A DNA stretch of 64,000 nt. Origin: Bryobacteraceae bacterium. Lineage in GTDB: Bacteria > Acidobacteriota > Terriglobia > Bryobacterales > Bryobacteraceae. The DNA lies in assembly GCA_947458745.1 (NCBI GenBank), contig CANGYQ010000007.1, positions 124,001 through 188,000 of the forward strand, written 5' to 3'. The position numbers and the translations under genes are program-made. Below, piece after piece: positions 25,565 through 34,726 of this stretch; position 1 is the stretch's first letter; every line of letters starts with the position of its first letter. Under the pieces are notes generated by a model. It did no database searches. It was not told where the DNA came from and was given only the letters and a program-made list of their open reading frames with translations.

Positions 25565-27001
25565 ATGCAGGTGGTTTGGTTTAAGCGCGACCTTCGTATC
25601 AGCGATCACCGGCCGCTGTTTGAAGCAGCGCTTCGGGACGGGCCGGTGGTGCCACTGTTCATCGTGGAGGAGGAGATCCTCCAGGCACCCGATTCCAGCG
25701 CCTTGCATTGGGATTTCCAGCGCGCGGCGCTGCACGACCTTGACCGCCAATTGCGGGCACTGGGCGCACCCCTGATCATCCGGCAGGGCGAAGCCGTCGC
25801 GGTGCTGGAAGAGATTCGGCGTGACCATGGCATCGCGCATCTATGGGCGCATGAGGAAACCGGGAACGGCATCACCTATGCCCGCGACCGGCGCGTGCGG
25901 CGTTGGGCCCGTGATTCAGGCGTGCCGTTTACCGAATTCCCGCAGAACGGAGTGGTTCGCCGCCTGAAGTCGCGCGACGGCTGGTCTCAGCTTTGGGAGA
26001 AGCGCATGGCGGAAGGCGTGACGCCCACACCCGTATATCTACCGCCGCATGGGCTTGCGACTGTAGCGCTCGAGCCAGCCGCAGCCGCGCGGGCGACCCG
26101 CCGCGACGCACAGGAGACACTGGAATCGTTCCTCGCCGGGCGTGGCCTCCGATACACCCGCGAAATGTCTAGCCCGGTTTCGGCGGAGATGTCCTGTTCT
26201 CGGCTGAGCGAGTACCTGGCCTGGGGACTCTGCTCGATGCGTGAGGTGGTGCAGCAGACGCGGCACCGGGCCGCCCGGTTGGCGTCCGAAGCCGCGCCGG
26301 AGGCGAAACTCTGGCGTCAATCTCTGCGCTCCTTTGACGCGCGGCTCCACTGGCACTGCCATTTCATGCAAAAGCTGGAAGATGAGCCACGGATCGAGTT
26401 TGAGAATATGGTGCGCGCCTACGACGGCCTGCGGGAAGGCGAGTTTTGCCGCGAACGGTTCGAAGCTTGGAAGCAAGGCCGCACCGGCTTTCCGTTCATT
26501 GACGCCTGCATGCGCTACTTAGTCGCCAACGGCTGGATCAATTTCCGGATGCGGGCCATGCTGGTCTCCTTCGCGTCGTACGATCTGTGGCTACACTGGC
26601 GTGAGCCGGCGCTGTATTTGGCGCAACTGTTTCGCGACTACGAACCGGGCATCCACTACAGTCAGTTCCAGATGCAATCCGGGACCACCGGCATCAACAC
26701 TCTGCGCATGTACAACCCGACCAAGCAGGGGATTGATCAAGATCCCGACGGTAGCTTCATCCGCCGCTGGGTTCCGGAGTTAGCGGGTGAACCGGAGGTA
26801 CATCAACCGCGCCGTCCGACGGTCGATCACGTGGCGGCCGTCGCCTATGCTCGAAAGCGTTTGGGCGAAATCCGCCGCCTCGACTCCAGCCGCACCGAAG
26901 CCCGTAGTGTCGCCCAACGCCATGGCAGCCGGAAGCGAACGCCGGGGAGGCGTCCCCGCACCACACCGCCCGCGGAGCAAGGCACGTTGTTCGGAGACTA
27001 A
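25565..27001 (+). CDS. Cryptochrome/photolyase-family protein
   Basis: 478 residues. The N-terminal alpha/beta photolyase domain begins VVWFKRDLRISDHRPLFEA. The FAD-binding helical domain includes LSEYLAWGLCSMREV, RSFDARLHWHCHFMQKLE, GFPFIDACMRYL, INFRMRAMLVSFASYDL and YNPTKQGIDQDPDGSFIRRWVPEL. Where classical CPD photolyases have a Trp-rich ASNAGWQW-like segment, this protein has IHYSQFQMQSGTTG, so it belongs to a divergent subgroup. Its function may be light-driven DNA repair or photoreception. The C-terminal 50 residues are basic and low complexity. Confidence 0.85.
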   Translation: MQVVWFKRDLRISDHRPLFEAALRDGPVVPLFIVEEEILQAPDSSALHWDFQRAALHDLDRQLRALGAPLIIRQGEAVAVLEEIRRDHGIAHLWAHEETGNGITYARDRRVRRWARDSGVPFTEFPQNGVVRRLKSRDGWSQLWEKRMAEGVTPTPVYLPPHGLATVALEPAAAARATRRDAQETLESFLAGRGLRYTREMSSPVSAEMSCSRLSEYLAWGLCSMREVVQQTRHRAARLASEAAPEAKLWRQSLRSFDARLHWHCHFMQKLEDEPRIEFENMVRAYDGLREGEFCRERFEAWKQGRTGFPFIDACMRYLVANGWINFRMRAMLVSFASYDLWLHWREPALYLAQLFRDYEPGIHYSQFQMQSGTTGINTLRMYNPTKQGIDQDPDGSFIRRWVPELAGEPEVHQPRRPTVDHVAAVAYARKRLGEIRRLDSSRTEARSVAQRHGSRKRTPGRRPRTTPPAEQGTLFGD

Positions 27002-27078
27002 TGATCTCGCCACTGGTACGAGGCGAAGGTGCTTCGGGCGGGATTGTGCGCCTTGCTGAAGCCTCGCGCGAACTTCGC

Positions 27079-27084
27079 TACAAT
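27079..27084 (+). promoter_or_regulatory. Possible -10 element of the tRNA-Gln gene
   Basis: TACAAT lies 10 bp upstream of the tRNA. A TTGCTG at 27053-27058 is too far (20 bp spacer) to be a good -35, so only the -10 is proposed. Confidence 0.35.
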
Positions 27085-27093
27085 AAAAGCAAT

Positions 27094-27167
27094 TCCCCGA
27101 TCGTCTAACGGTAGGACAGCGGCCTTTGGAGCCGTGAATCGTGGTTCGAATCCATGTCGGGGAGCCA
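27094..27167 (+). tRNA. tRNA-Gln (anticodon UUG)
   Basis: Acceptor TCCCCGA pairs with TCGGGGA. The anticodon stem GCGGC/GCCGT encloses the loop CTTTGGA with anticodon TTG, and the T arm has GGTTCGAATCC. CCA is encoded at 27165-27167. The D-loop region (TCTAACGGTAGGACA) is typical of tRNA-Gln. It stands alone between the photolyase-family gene and a gene-poor gap. Confidence 0.95.
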
Positions 27168-27494
27168 ACCGTTTTGCGCTCATAAAGAGCCGTTCAAGCG
27201 TGCGGTCCAGTTTGGGCCAATCTGCCTTGTACCCGCCAACTCACGACAATCTGGCAAGAAGAGTCCTCCTTCCCGAGCGACTTTCACCACCCAGCGGCTC
27301 CAGGCGGCGAAGTAGAGGCCATCGCCACTTGCCGACTGATAAGCGCGAAACTCGTCGCCGAACCGACACGAGCAAGGCCCCTGCGTCCCCCCCAGAGCGT
27401 CAGTTCCATCCAGTCGACGCGGGATCGCAGCGGACGCAGGATCCCGCGCGGGCTGGCGGCGGAATTAAGCTATCTGTAAGAGTGAACTTCTAAG
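27168..27494. other. 327-bp gap after tRNA-Gln without a recognisable gene
   Basis: No convincing ORF, repeat or tRNA-end duplication was seen. tRNA 3' ends are common integration sites, but no copy of the tRNA 3' end occurs nearby by eye. The gap may hold the promoter of the downstream FAD oxidoreductase or a decayed gene. Confidence 0.5.
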
Positions 27495-29321
27495 ATGCGC
27501 TTGCTTGTCCGCTTCCTGCTTGTTGCGCTGCCGGCCTTCGCCGCCGATTACGATATTGCCGTCTATGGTTCGACGCCAGCCGGCATCGCCAGCGCCGTGG
27601 TGGCGGCGCGCCAAGGCCACCGCGTCGCCCTGCTGGAACCAACCAGCCACTTTGGCGGACTCCTCACCGGCGGTCTCTCCAATACCGACTTCCGCACGCT
27701 GGAGGCAGTGACAGGCTTCTATCGCGAATACATGGATCGCGTCCACGCCGACTACATCCAGCGCTACGGCCAGGATTCCAAACAGGCCGAAGAGTGCTTC
27801 TTTGGTGCGCACGCCGAACCACATGTGTCGGACCGCGTATTGCGCGCCATGATGGCGGAGCAGCCGAAGTTGCAATTGCTGATGCGCCATCGCTTGGAAG
27901 CCGCAACGCGCAACGGAGACACGATCACAGCGGCCCGCTTCCGCTCACCCGCCGGAGGGGTCACCCTCAACGCTCGCGTCTGGATCGACGCCACCTATGA
28001 GGGCGACCTGGCGGCGGCGGCCAAAGCGCCGTATCGAATTGGGCGCGAATCCACACGTGAGTATGGCGAGCGTTTCGCCGGCGTTCTCTTCTTCGATCAA
28101 GGCCGCATCCTGCCGGGTTCCACCGGCGAAGCCGACCAGAATGAGCAATGCGCCAACTTCCGCATCATCATGACCAACCGGCCCTCCAACCGGATTGCGG
28201 CACCGCGCCCACCCGGCTATGACCGCGCCGAGTTTGCGCGTTTCCTGCCGATGCTGCGCAGCGGACGAATCAAGGAGGTCTACACCACCGACCACTCCGG
28301 CATCCTTCGCCTGACGCACATCCCAAATGGCAAAAGCGACATGAACGACATCAAGCAGGCTCCGATCCGGCTGTCGCTGCCAGGCGAGAACAACGGCTGG
28401 TCGGATGGCGACGAGGCGACACGCCAACGGATCTACGACCGCCATGTCGCACACAACATCGGGCTGCTCTACTTCCTGCAGAACGATCCCGAAGTGCCGC
28501 AACCCATCCGCGACAAGGCCAATGAGTGGGGCTTGGCCAAGGATGAGTTCGTGTCCAATGGGCATCTCCCGCCAGCGCTGTACGTGCGCGAAGGCCGCCG
28601 CATTCTGGGCGACTACGTCTTCACCGAGCACGACACGATGCCCGCGTCACGCAGCGTCCGCGCGCAGGTCCGGGCCGATGCCATTGCCATGGGAGATTAC
28701 TCGCTCAACTCCCACGGGCATCAGCCTGCCGGGCCCCTGTACCCCACGCTGTTTGAGGGCGATTTCGGCTTCTCCACCACGCCGTTCATGATTCCCTACG
28801 GAGTAATGTTGCCCCGCGGAATCTCGAACCTGCTGGTGCCCGTCGCGATGTCGGCGTCACACGTCGGCTACTCCGCGTTGCGCCTGGAACCCACGTGGGC
28901 CGCGTTGGGCCACGCGGCCGGCCTCGCGGCGCACTTGGCCTTCAACACTGGCGGCAAGACGCGGGCAGTCGATTTGCCCGCGTTGCAGCGGCTGTTGCAC
29001 CAGCAGAAACAGGCAACAATCTATACGTCGGATATTCCACGCGAGTCGCCCTATTTTCCGGCAGTGCAGTGGGCTGGCCTGCGCGGCCTGCTCAGCGACG
29101 TGGTGGATTACCAGACAGCCGTGCTGACGCCGCTGAAGTTCCGCTATGGCACCCAGTATTCCTTCGCCCATCCCTTGCACGCGGTGGAGCCGGAAAAGAC
29201 CCTGGACCCGGGTCTGCTCGCGAAGTGGCGCCAGCGCCTGCCGAACTGCGCCGCGGGTGTAAACGCGTCCACGCGCGGCGAGTATCTCCAAAAGGCGTGG
29301 CGGGCCTGCGCGCCAAACTGA
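27495..29321 (+). CDS. Secreted FAD-dependent oxidoreductase (FAD_oxidored family)
   Basis: 608 residues. A signal peptide (LLVRFLLVALPAFAA) precedes the FAD-binding motif DYDIAVYGSTPAGIASAVVA and the LLEPTSHFGGLLTGGLS segment typical of the PF12831-type oxidoreductases common in planctomycetes and acidobacteria. Later motifs: RVWIDATYEGDLAAAAK, PIRLSLPGENNGW, YVREGRRILGDYVFTEHDT and FSTTPFMIPYGVMLPRGISN. It acts in the periplasm on an unknown, possibly plant- or polysaccharide-derived substrate. The gene is followed at 126 bp by a dipeptidyl-peptidase-like gene. Confidence 0.85.
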   Translation: MRLLVRFLLVALPAFAADYDIAVYGSTPAGIASAVVAARQGHRVALLEPTSHFGGLLTGGLSNTDFRTLEAVTGFYREYMDRVHADYIQRYGQDSKQAEECFFGAHAEPHVSDRVLRAMMAEQPKLQLLMRHRLEAATRNGDTITAARFRSPAGGVTLNARVWIDATYEGDLAAAAKAPYRIGRESTREYGERFAGVLFFDQGRILPGSTGEADQNEQCANFRIIMTNRPSNRIAAPRPPGYDRAEFARFLPMLRSGRIKEVYTTDHSGILRLTHIPNGKSDMNDIKQAPIRLSLPGENNGWSDGDEATRQRIYDRHVAHNIGLLYFLQNDPEVPQPIRDKANEWGLAKDEFVSNGHLPPALYVREGRRILGDYVFTEHDTMPASRSVRAQVRADAIAMGDYSLNSHGHQPAGPLYPTLFEGDFGFSTTPFMIPYGVMLPRGISNLLVPVAMSASHVGYSALRLEPTWAALGHAAGLAAHLAFNTGGKTRAVDLPALQRLLHQQKQATIYTSDIPRESPYFPAVQWAGLRGLLSDVVDYQTAVLTPLKFRYGTQYSFAHPLHAVEPEKTLDPGLLAKWRQRLPNCAAGVNASTRGEYLQKAWRACAPN

Positions 29322-29447
29322 TTCCGGGTCACGCGGTCTTGATGCCGCCGTCCTCCACCCCGATGCCGGGGAAGTGCGTTCCTGGGCGTAGTCCGCGGTG
29401 GCCACGCTCGATGGACGCTCTCGTTCAATGGACGCTATCATGCCTCC

Positions 29448-31718
29448 ATGTTCCGGCGTACCTCTCTCGCAGTAGCCATTATCTTTCTCGGCACGTTCCC
29501 ATACCTGCTGGCCGGCTCGGAGGAGTTGAATCAGCGCCTGAAACGGATCTACGATTCGCCCGCATTTAGAGCCAAGCGATTTGGCCCTGCCCGCTGGATC
29601 AAGGGCGGTGCAGCCTTCACCACTCTGGAGACGGCTCCGGGCAGCGAAGGCGGGCACGATATTGTCGAATACGACACAGCTACCGGCAAACGGTCCATCC
29701 TGGTCTCCCACCAACAATTGATACCGTCCAAGGCCGCCAAGCCCCTCACGGTGGATGATTACCACTGGAGCACGGACGCCAAGCGGCTGCTGATCTACAC
29801 GGAGTCCCGCAAGGTGTGGCGGACGAATTCGCGCGGCGACTACTGGGTGCTGGACCGCACGGCCGGCACGCTGAAGAAACTGGGCGGCGATGCGACCGCG
29901 TCATCGTTGAGCTTCGCCAAGTTCTCGCCCGACGGCACCCGCGCCGCCTATGTCCGCGCGAACAACCTCTACGTGGAAGACCTGGCCAGCGGAACCATCC
30001 GGGCACTGACCACTGATGGGTCCACCGCCCTGGTCAACGGCGCTTCCGATTGGGTGTATGAGGAAGAGCTGAACGTCCGCGACGGCTTCCGCTGGGCCCC
30101 GGATGGCCAAAGCCTGGCCTTCTGGCAGTTCGACGTCACCGGCGTAGAGCAGTTCGCGCTGATTGATAACACCAGCGCTTTGTATCCCAAGATCACCAAC
30201 ATTCCTTACCCCAAGACGGGCACGAAGAATTCTGCCGTTCGCGTCGGCGTGATTGGCGTGGGGGGCGGTGAGCCACGCTGGATGCAGATTCCGGGCGATC
30301 CGCGCGAGCATTACATCTTCCGCGTGGAGTGGCTGGAACGCGAACCGGCCCTGGCCATCGGCCAGTTGAACCGGCTACAGAATAAGGCGACCGTCTTCCT
30401 GGCCGACCCGCGCACGGGCGTAGCCAAGACGATATTTCAGGATCAGGACGCCGCCTGGGTGGACGTGCACCATCGCGGCAATGAACTGGATGGCTTCGAC
30501 TGGCTGAATCAAGGCAAGAACCTTCTCTGGCTGAGCGAGCGCGATGGCTGGAGCCATGCCTACTCCGTGCCGCGTGACGGCGGAGCGCCCGTGCTGGTGA
30601 CACCCGGCGCGGGCGATGTGTTATCACTGCAGGCCGTGGACCCGGAGAGCAAATGGATTTACTACACGGCATCACCTGGGAACGCCACGCAGCGCTATCT
30701 TTACCGCTCTGCCATCGACCGGCCCGGGCCGGCGGTGCGTCTTAGCCCAGCGGATCAACCGGGGACGCATCTCTACAACATCTCGCCCAACGGCCAATGG
30801 GCGTTTCATACCTATTCCCGGTTTGATCAACCGCCGGTGATCGACTTGGTGAGCTTGCCCGATCACAAGTCAGATCGGGTGCTGGAAGACAACGCCCTGT
30901 TGCGTGCCAACACCGCGGCCTCACTGGACCCTCCGGCTGAGTTTCTGCAACTGAAGCTGGGCAATGGCACCACGCTCGATGGTTGGCTGCTGAAGCCGCG
31001 CACGTTTGACCCGGCGAAGAAGTATCCGCTGATCGTATACGTGTACGGCGAACCGGCCAGCGTAACAGTGGTGGATTCTTGGGCCGGCACTTCGGGCCTG
31101 TTTCATCGTGCCCTGGCCGAAGATGGGTACTTGGTGGCGAGCTTCGACAATCGCGGCACCCCCGCACCCAAGGGCCGCGCGTGGCGCAAGGTGATCTACG
31201 GGGCCGTCGGAGTACTGTCCGCACAGGAGCAAGCGGAGGCCGTGACGGCGCTGGCGCGCATGCGGCCTTACGTGGATGTTTCCCGCGTGGGGGTCTGGGG
31301 CTGGAGCGGAGGCGGCTCCAACACGCTGAACCTGATGTTCCGCTCACCGGACCTGTTCCGGGTGGGTGTCTCGGTGGCACCGGTGCCGGATCAGCGGCTC
31401 TACGACACGATCTATCAGGAGCGGTACATGGGCTTGCCGTCCACCAATGAAGATGGCTATCGCAGTGGTTCGCCGATCAACTTCGCCGAGGGCCTGCGCG
31501 GCAAACTGCTGATCGTCCATGGCTCCGGCGATGACAACGTCCACTATCAGGGCACGGAGAAGCTGGTGAATCGCCTGATCGAACTGGGCAAGCCATTCGA
31601 TTCGATGGCCTATCCCAACCGCACGCACTCCATCTCGGAAGGCCGTGGCACGACGCTTCACATCTACAGCTTGATCGCCCGCTACCTGACGGACCATTTG
31701 CCCGCGGGCGCAAGGTAA
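29448..31718 (+). CDS. Dipeptidyl peptidase IV-like S9 serine peptidase
   Basis: 756 residues with a signal peptide (LAVAIIFLGTFPYLLAG). An eight-bladed beta-propeller domain (about 30-510) includes DWVYEEEL, the double-Glu motif that binds the substrate amino terminus in DPP-IV. The alpha/beta hydrolase domain has the triad Ser about 620 (GWSGGGS), Asp about 695 (GSGDDNVHYQ) and His about 727 (NRTHSISEG). It removes X-Pro or X-Ala dipeptides from peptides outside the cytoplasm, for nutrient scavenging. Confidence 0.92.
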   Translation: MFRRTSLAVAIIFLGTFPYLLAGSEELNQRLKRIYDSPAFRAKRFGPARWIKGGAAFTTLETAPGSEGGHDIVEYDTATGKRSILVSHQQLIPSKAAKPLTVDDYHWSTDAKRLLIYTESRKVWRTNSRGDYWVLDRTAGTLKKLGGDATASSLSFAKFSPDGTRAAYVRANNLYVEDLASGTIRALTTDGSTALVNGASDWVYEEELNVRDGFRWAPDGQSLAFWQFDVTGVEQFALIDNTSALYPKITNIPYPKTGTKNSAVRVGVIGVGGGEPRWMQIPGDPREHYIFRVEWLEREPALAIGQLNRLQNKATVFLADPRTGVAKTIFQDQDAAWVDVHHRGNELDGFDWLNQGKNLLWLSERDGWSHAYSVPRDGGAPVLVTPGAGDVLSLQAVDPESKWIYYTASPGNATQRYLYRSAIDRPGPAVRLSPADQPGTHLYNISPNGQWAFHTYSRFDQPPVIDLVSLPDHKSDRVLEDNALLRANTAASLDPPAEFLQLKLGNGTTLDGWLLKPRTFDPAKKYPLIVYVYGEPASVTVVDSWAGTSGLFHRALAEDGYLVASFDNRGTPAPKGRAWRKVIYGAVGVLSAQEQAEAVTALARMRPYVDVSRVGVWGWSGGGSNTLNLMFRSPDLFRVGVSVAPVPDQRLYDTIYQERYMGLPSTNEDGYRSGSPINFAEGLRGKLLIVHGSGDDNVHYQGTEKLVNRLIELGKPFDSMAYPNRTHSISEGRGTTLHIYSLIARYLTDHLPAGAR

Positions 31719-31844
31719 CAGGATTTCCAGTCACGAAGGAGTTGAGCAGAAAGGCCTGCCTTTCCAATCAGGAGCCCACCATCCGCGCGCAGCAGCCGCA
31801 ACGGGTGCCCCAACGTGGAGCGCAAAACTGGCATGCTGGAGCGA

Positions 31845-33683
31845 ATGCGAAATTGTTTGCTAGCCACCATGGTTTGCTGCTCGGCGTGGGCGCAGTCGCC
31901 GGACCCCCGCCATATCGTCCAGGGGTCCATCATCCCGGATGAGGTGTATGCCGACCAGCCCTATGTCGTCAAGACCAATGATGGTGCCTGGCTCTGCGTG
32001 ATCACCACCGGCGTCGGCGTGGAAGGCGCCGGTGGGCAGCATGTCATCAGCCTCCGCAGCGTGGACCGCGGGCAGACCTGGGAAAAGCCGGTGGACGTCG
32101 AGCCCGCCAAAGGCCCGGAGGCCTCGTACGCCGTGGTGCTGAAGGTGCCTTCCGGCCGCGTATATGTCTTCTATAACCACAACACCGACAATGTCCGCTC
32201 AGTCATCGCGGACAAACCGGCTTACAAGGATGGACTGAACCGGCGGGTCGATAGCTTGGGCCACTTTGTCTATAAATACTCCGACGACCACGGCCGCACT
32301 TGGTCCGCCCAACGCTACGAGATTCCGCAGCGTGATTTTGCGATTGACCGCCAGAACCCGTATCAGGGCAAGCTGAAGTTCTTCTGGACCGTCGGCAAAG
32401 CATTTGCCCACCAGGGCGCAGGCTACGTCCCGCTGCACAAAGTCGGCGGCTTCGGCGAGGGCTTCTTTACTTCCAGTGAAGGCGTGCTGCTGCGCAGCGC
32501 GAACATCCTCACGGAGCGCGACCCAGCAAAGATCCGGTGGGAAACGCTGCCCAAAGGCGACATCGGCATCCGCGCGCCCTCGGGCGGTGGACCGATCGCC
32601 GAAGAGCAGTCTTTTTCGATCTTGAGCGATGGCTCCATCTTTTGCGTCTTCCGGACCATCGATGGCCACGCAGCCTATACCTACAGCCGCGACGGCGGAC
32701 ACACCTGGGAACCGTCTCAATACATGCGCTACGCCAATGGCCGCTTGATGAAGCATCCGCGAGCCGCCAACTTTGCCTGGCGCTGCGAGAACGGCAAGTT
32801 CCTGTACTGGTTCCACAACCACGGCGGACGCTTCATCCGGGAGCATCCCAACCGCCGCACCATCGCCTACGAAGAGCGCAATCCGGTGTGGCTGGTGGGC
32901 GGCGTGGAAGCGGACTCGCCGCGCGGCAAGGTGGTCCGCTGGTCGCAGCCGGAGATTGCCCTGTACGATGACGACCCCATCGTCCGCATGTCCTACCCCG
33001 ACCTGATCGAGGATGGCGGCAAGTACTACCTCACCGAAACCCAGAAAGATGTGGCGCGTGTCCATGAGCTCGACCCAGCACTGTTGCAAGGGCTCTGGAG
33101 TCAGTTGGAGGGCGGCGGAACGGTGGCCCGCGCGGGGCTCCAACTGGATCTTTCCGGCACCATCCCCGGTTCGGTGAGGGCACCAGGGGTGCCCCTGTTC
33201 TACCGCCGCTCCCAGCGGGCTGATCATGGGAAAGAAGATCTCCGAACCGGCTTTGCGCTGGACGTGTGGGCGCAGTTGGCTTCCGCCGCGCCGGGGCAAG
33301 TCCTGCTGGACAACCGGACGGCGGATGGCAAGGGCTTTGCGCTGGTCACTGCGGTCGGGGACGCGTTTGAGCTGATTCTGAACGATGGCCGCAGCGAGAG
33401 CCGCTGGGCGTCGGACCCCGGCACCATCCGCCCGGGCACAACCCAGCATGTCGCCGTGGTAGTGGACGGCGGGCCCAAGGTAATCACCTTTATCACCGAT
33501 GGCGTCTTGAATGATGGCGGTGAAGCGCGCCAGTTTGGCTGGGGCCGCTTCAGCCCCACCATCCGTTCGGCCCAGGGCTCACCGGATCTGTTGATCAACA
33601 ATCAGGCAGTCAAGCGGCTCAGGATCTACGATCGCATCCTGCGCACCTCCGAAGCACTGGCCGCATTCCGGGCGGGCTTGTAG
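31845..33683 (+). CDS. Secreted sialidase-fold (BNR/Asp-box) protein with C-terminal LamG-like domain
   Basis: 612 residues from the ATG at 31845, which gives the signal peptide RNCLLATMVCCSAWA; GTG 31815 and ATG 31833 are alternatives. Asp-box repeats SVDRGQTW, SDDHGRTW and SRDGGHTW mark a six-bladed propeller. The last 180 residues (VRAPGVPLFYRR, VDGGPKVITFITDGVLNDGG, KRLRIYDRILRTSEALAAF) resemble a concanavalin/LamG carbohydrate-binding domain. No sialidase RIP/FRIP motif is seen, so sialic-acid specificity is not supported; another glycan may be the substrate. Confidence 0.8.
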   Translation: MRNCLLATMVCCSAWAQSPDPRHIVQGSIIPDEVYADQPYVVKTNDGAWLCVITTGVGVEGAGGQHVISLRSVDRGQTWEKPVDVEPAKGPEASYAVVLKVPSGRVYVFYNHNTDNVRSVIADKPAYKDGLNRRVDSLGHFVYKYSDDHGRTWSAQRYEIPQRDFAIDRQNPYQGKLKFFWTVGKAFAHQGAGYVPLHKVGGFGEGFFTSSEGVLLRSANILTERDPAKIRWETLPKGDIGIRAPSGGGPIAEEQSFSILSDGSIFCVFRTIDGHAAYTYSRDGGHTWEPSQYMRYANGRLMKHPRAANFAWRCENGKFLYWFHNHGGRFIREHPNRRTIAYEERNPVWLVGGVEADSPRGKVVRWSQPEIALYDDDPIVRMSYPDLIEDGGKYYLTETQKDVARVHELDPALLQGLWSQLEGGGTVARAGLQLDLSGTIPGSVRAPGVPLFYRRSQRADHGKEDLRTGFALDVWAQLASAAPGQVLLDNRTADGKGFALVTAVGDAFELILNDGRSESRWASDPGTIRPGTTQHVAVVVDGGPKVITFITDGVLNDGGEARQFGWGRFSPTIRSAQGSPDLLINNQAVKRLRIYDRILRTSEALAAFRAGL

Positions 33684-33784
33684 CGACAGGTCGGAGAAGC
33701 GGTGCCATCGGGCGAGCTTGGGGTCTCGCCACCGTCTGGCGGATAGGTTGCCCCCTGATGCCCACTCTATGCCAACCTGAACAC

Positions 33785-34690
33785 ATGTCCATCCGCCCGG
33801 TGAAGCGTCTTGAGCAGTCGAAGCCCACACTAGAAGGAGCAGGCGTGCATTTGCGGCGCGCCTTCGGTTTCGGCGATACGGCGGAGACCGACCCGTTCCT
33901 TCTGTTCGACGACTTCCGCAATGACCATCCCGCCCAGTACCGCGCCGGGTTCCCCTGGCACCCGCATCGCGGCATCGAGACGATCACCTACGTGCTGGCG
34001 GGCACCGTCGAACACAGTGACAGCCTGGGCAACCAAGGGGCCATTGGCGCGGGCGACGTCCAGTGGATGACCGCCGGCAGTGGCATCATCCACCAGGAGA
34101 TCCCGCAAGGTGACCCGGCGGGCCGCATGCATGGCTTCCAGCTGTGGGCCAATCTCCCGGCGGACCAGAAGATGTCCGCCCCGCGCTACCAGGAGGTTGC
34201 CTCCGGCCACATCCCGGAAGTGATCGAAGATGACGGTACGCGCGTCCGGGTGGTGTGTGGCGATTTCTGGGGCGTGAAGGGTCCCGTGGAAGGGGTGGCG
34301 GCCGAGCCGATCTATCTCGACGTCACCATCCCTGCGGGCAAGCGGCGGCGGCTGCCGGTGGAAACAACGCGCCACGCCTTCGCCTATGTGTTCGACGGCA
34401 CGGGCAAGTTCGCCGATGCCTCTGATCCTCAACCCGTAATGACGGAACTGGTCCCCGGCGAGGAACCGCTGAGTCTATTGGCCGAGAACCGGTCCCTGGT
34501 GCTGTTTGGCCGTGGCGACGAGGTAGTGGTGGAGGCCGGTGAGCAGGGCGTGCGCTTCCTGCTGGTCTCCGGCAAGCCGTTGGGTCAGCCGGTGGCGTGG
34601 CGCGGACCGATTGTGATGAACACGCAGGAAGAGCTGCGGCAAGCCTTTGCGGAGTTGCAGCAGGGCACGTTTTTGAAATCTGCTCACTAG
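33785..34690 (+). CDS. Pirin family protein
   Basis: 301 residues from the ATG at 33785. Double cupin. The metal-binding cupin has HPHRGIETITYVLAGTVEH and later SGIIHQE, giving the His/His/His/Glu ligand set, followed by GFQLWANLP, the conserved pirin segment. Bacterial pirins are reported as iron proteins with quercetinase-like or regulatory activity; which applies here is unknown. It is convergent with the DUF3857 pair. Confidence 0.9.
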   Translation: MSIRPVKRLEQSKPTLEGAGVHLRRAFGFGDTAETDPFLLFDDFRNDHPAQYRAGFPWHPHRGIETITYVLAGTVEHSDSLGNQGAIGAGDVQWMTAGSGIIHQEIPQGDPAGRMHGFQLWANLPADQKMSAPRYQEVASGHIPEVIEDDGTRVRVVCGDFWGVKGPVEGVAAEPIYLDVTIPAGKRRRLPVETTRHAFAYVFDGTGKFADASDPQPVMTELVPGEEPLSLLAENRSLVLFGRGDEVVVEAGEQGVRFLLVSGKPLGQPVAWRGPIVMNTQEELRQAFAELQQGTFLKSAH

Positions 34691-34726
34691 CAAGTCCTGG
34701 AGGCTCCGGTAACAGCAAGTTAGCGG

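Noticed and set aside
27168-27494. Integrative element attached to tRNA-Gln
   Set aside because: No integrase, no duplicated tRNA end and no mobile genes are nearby.
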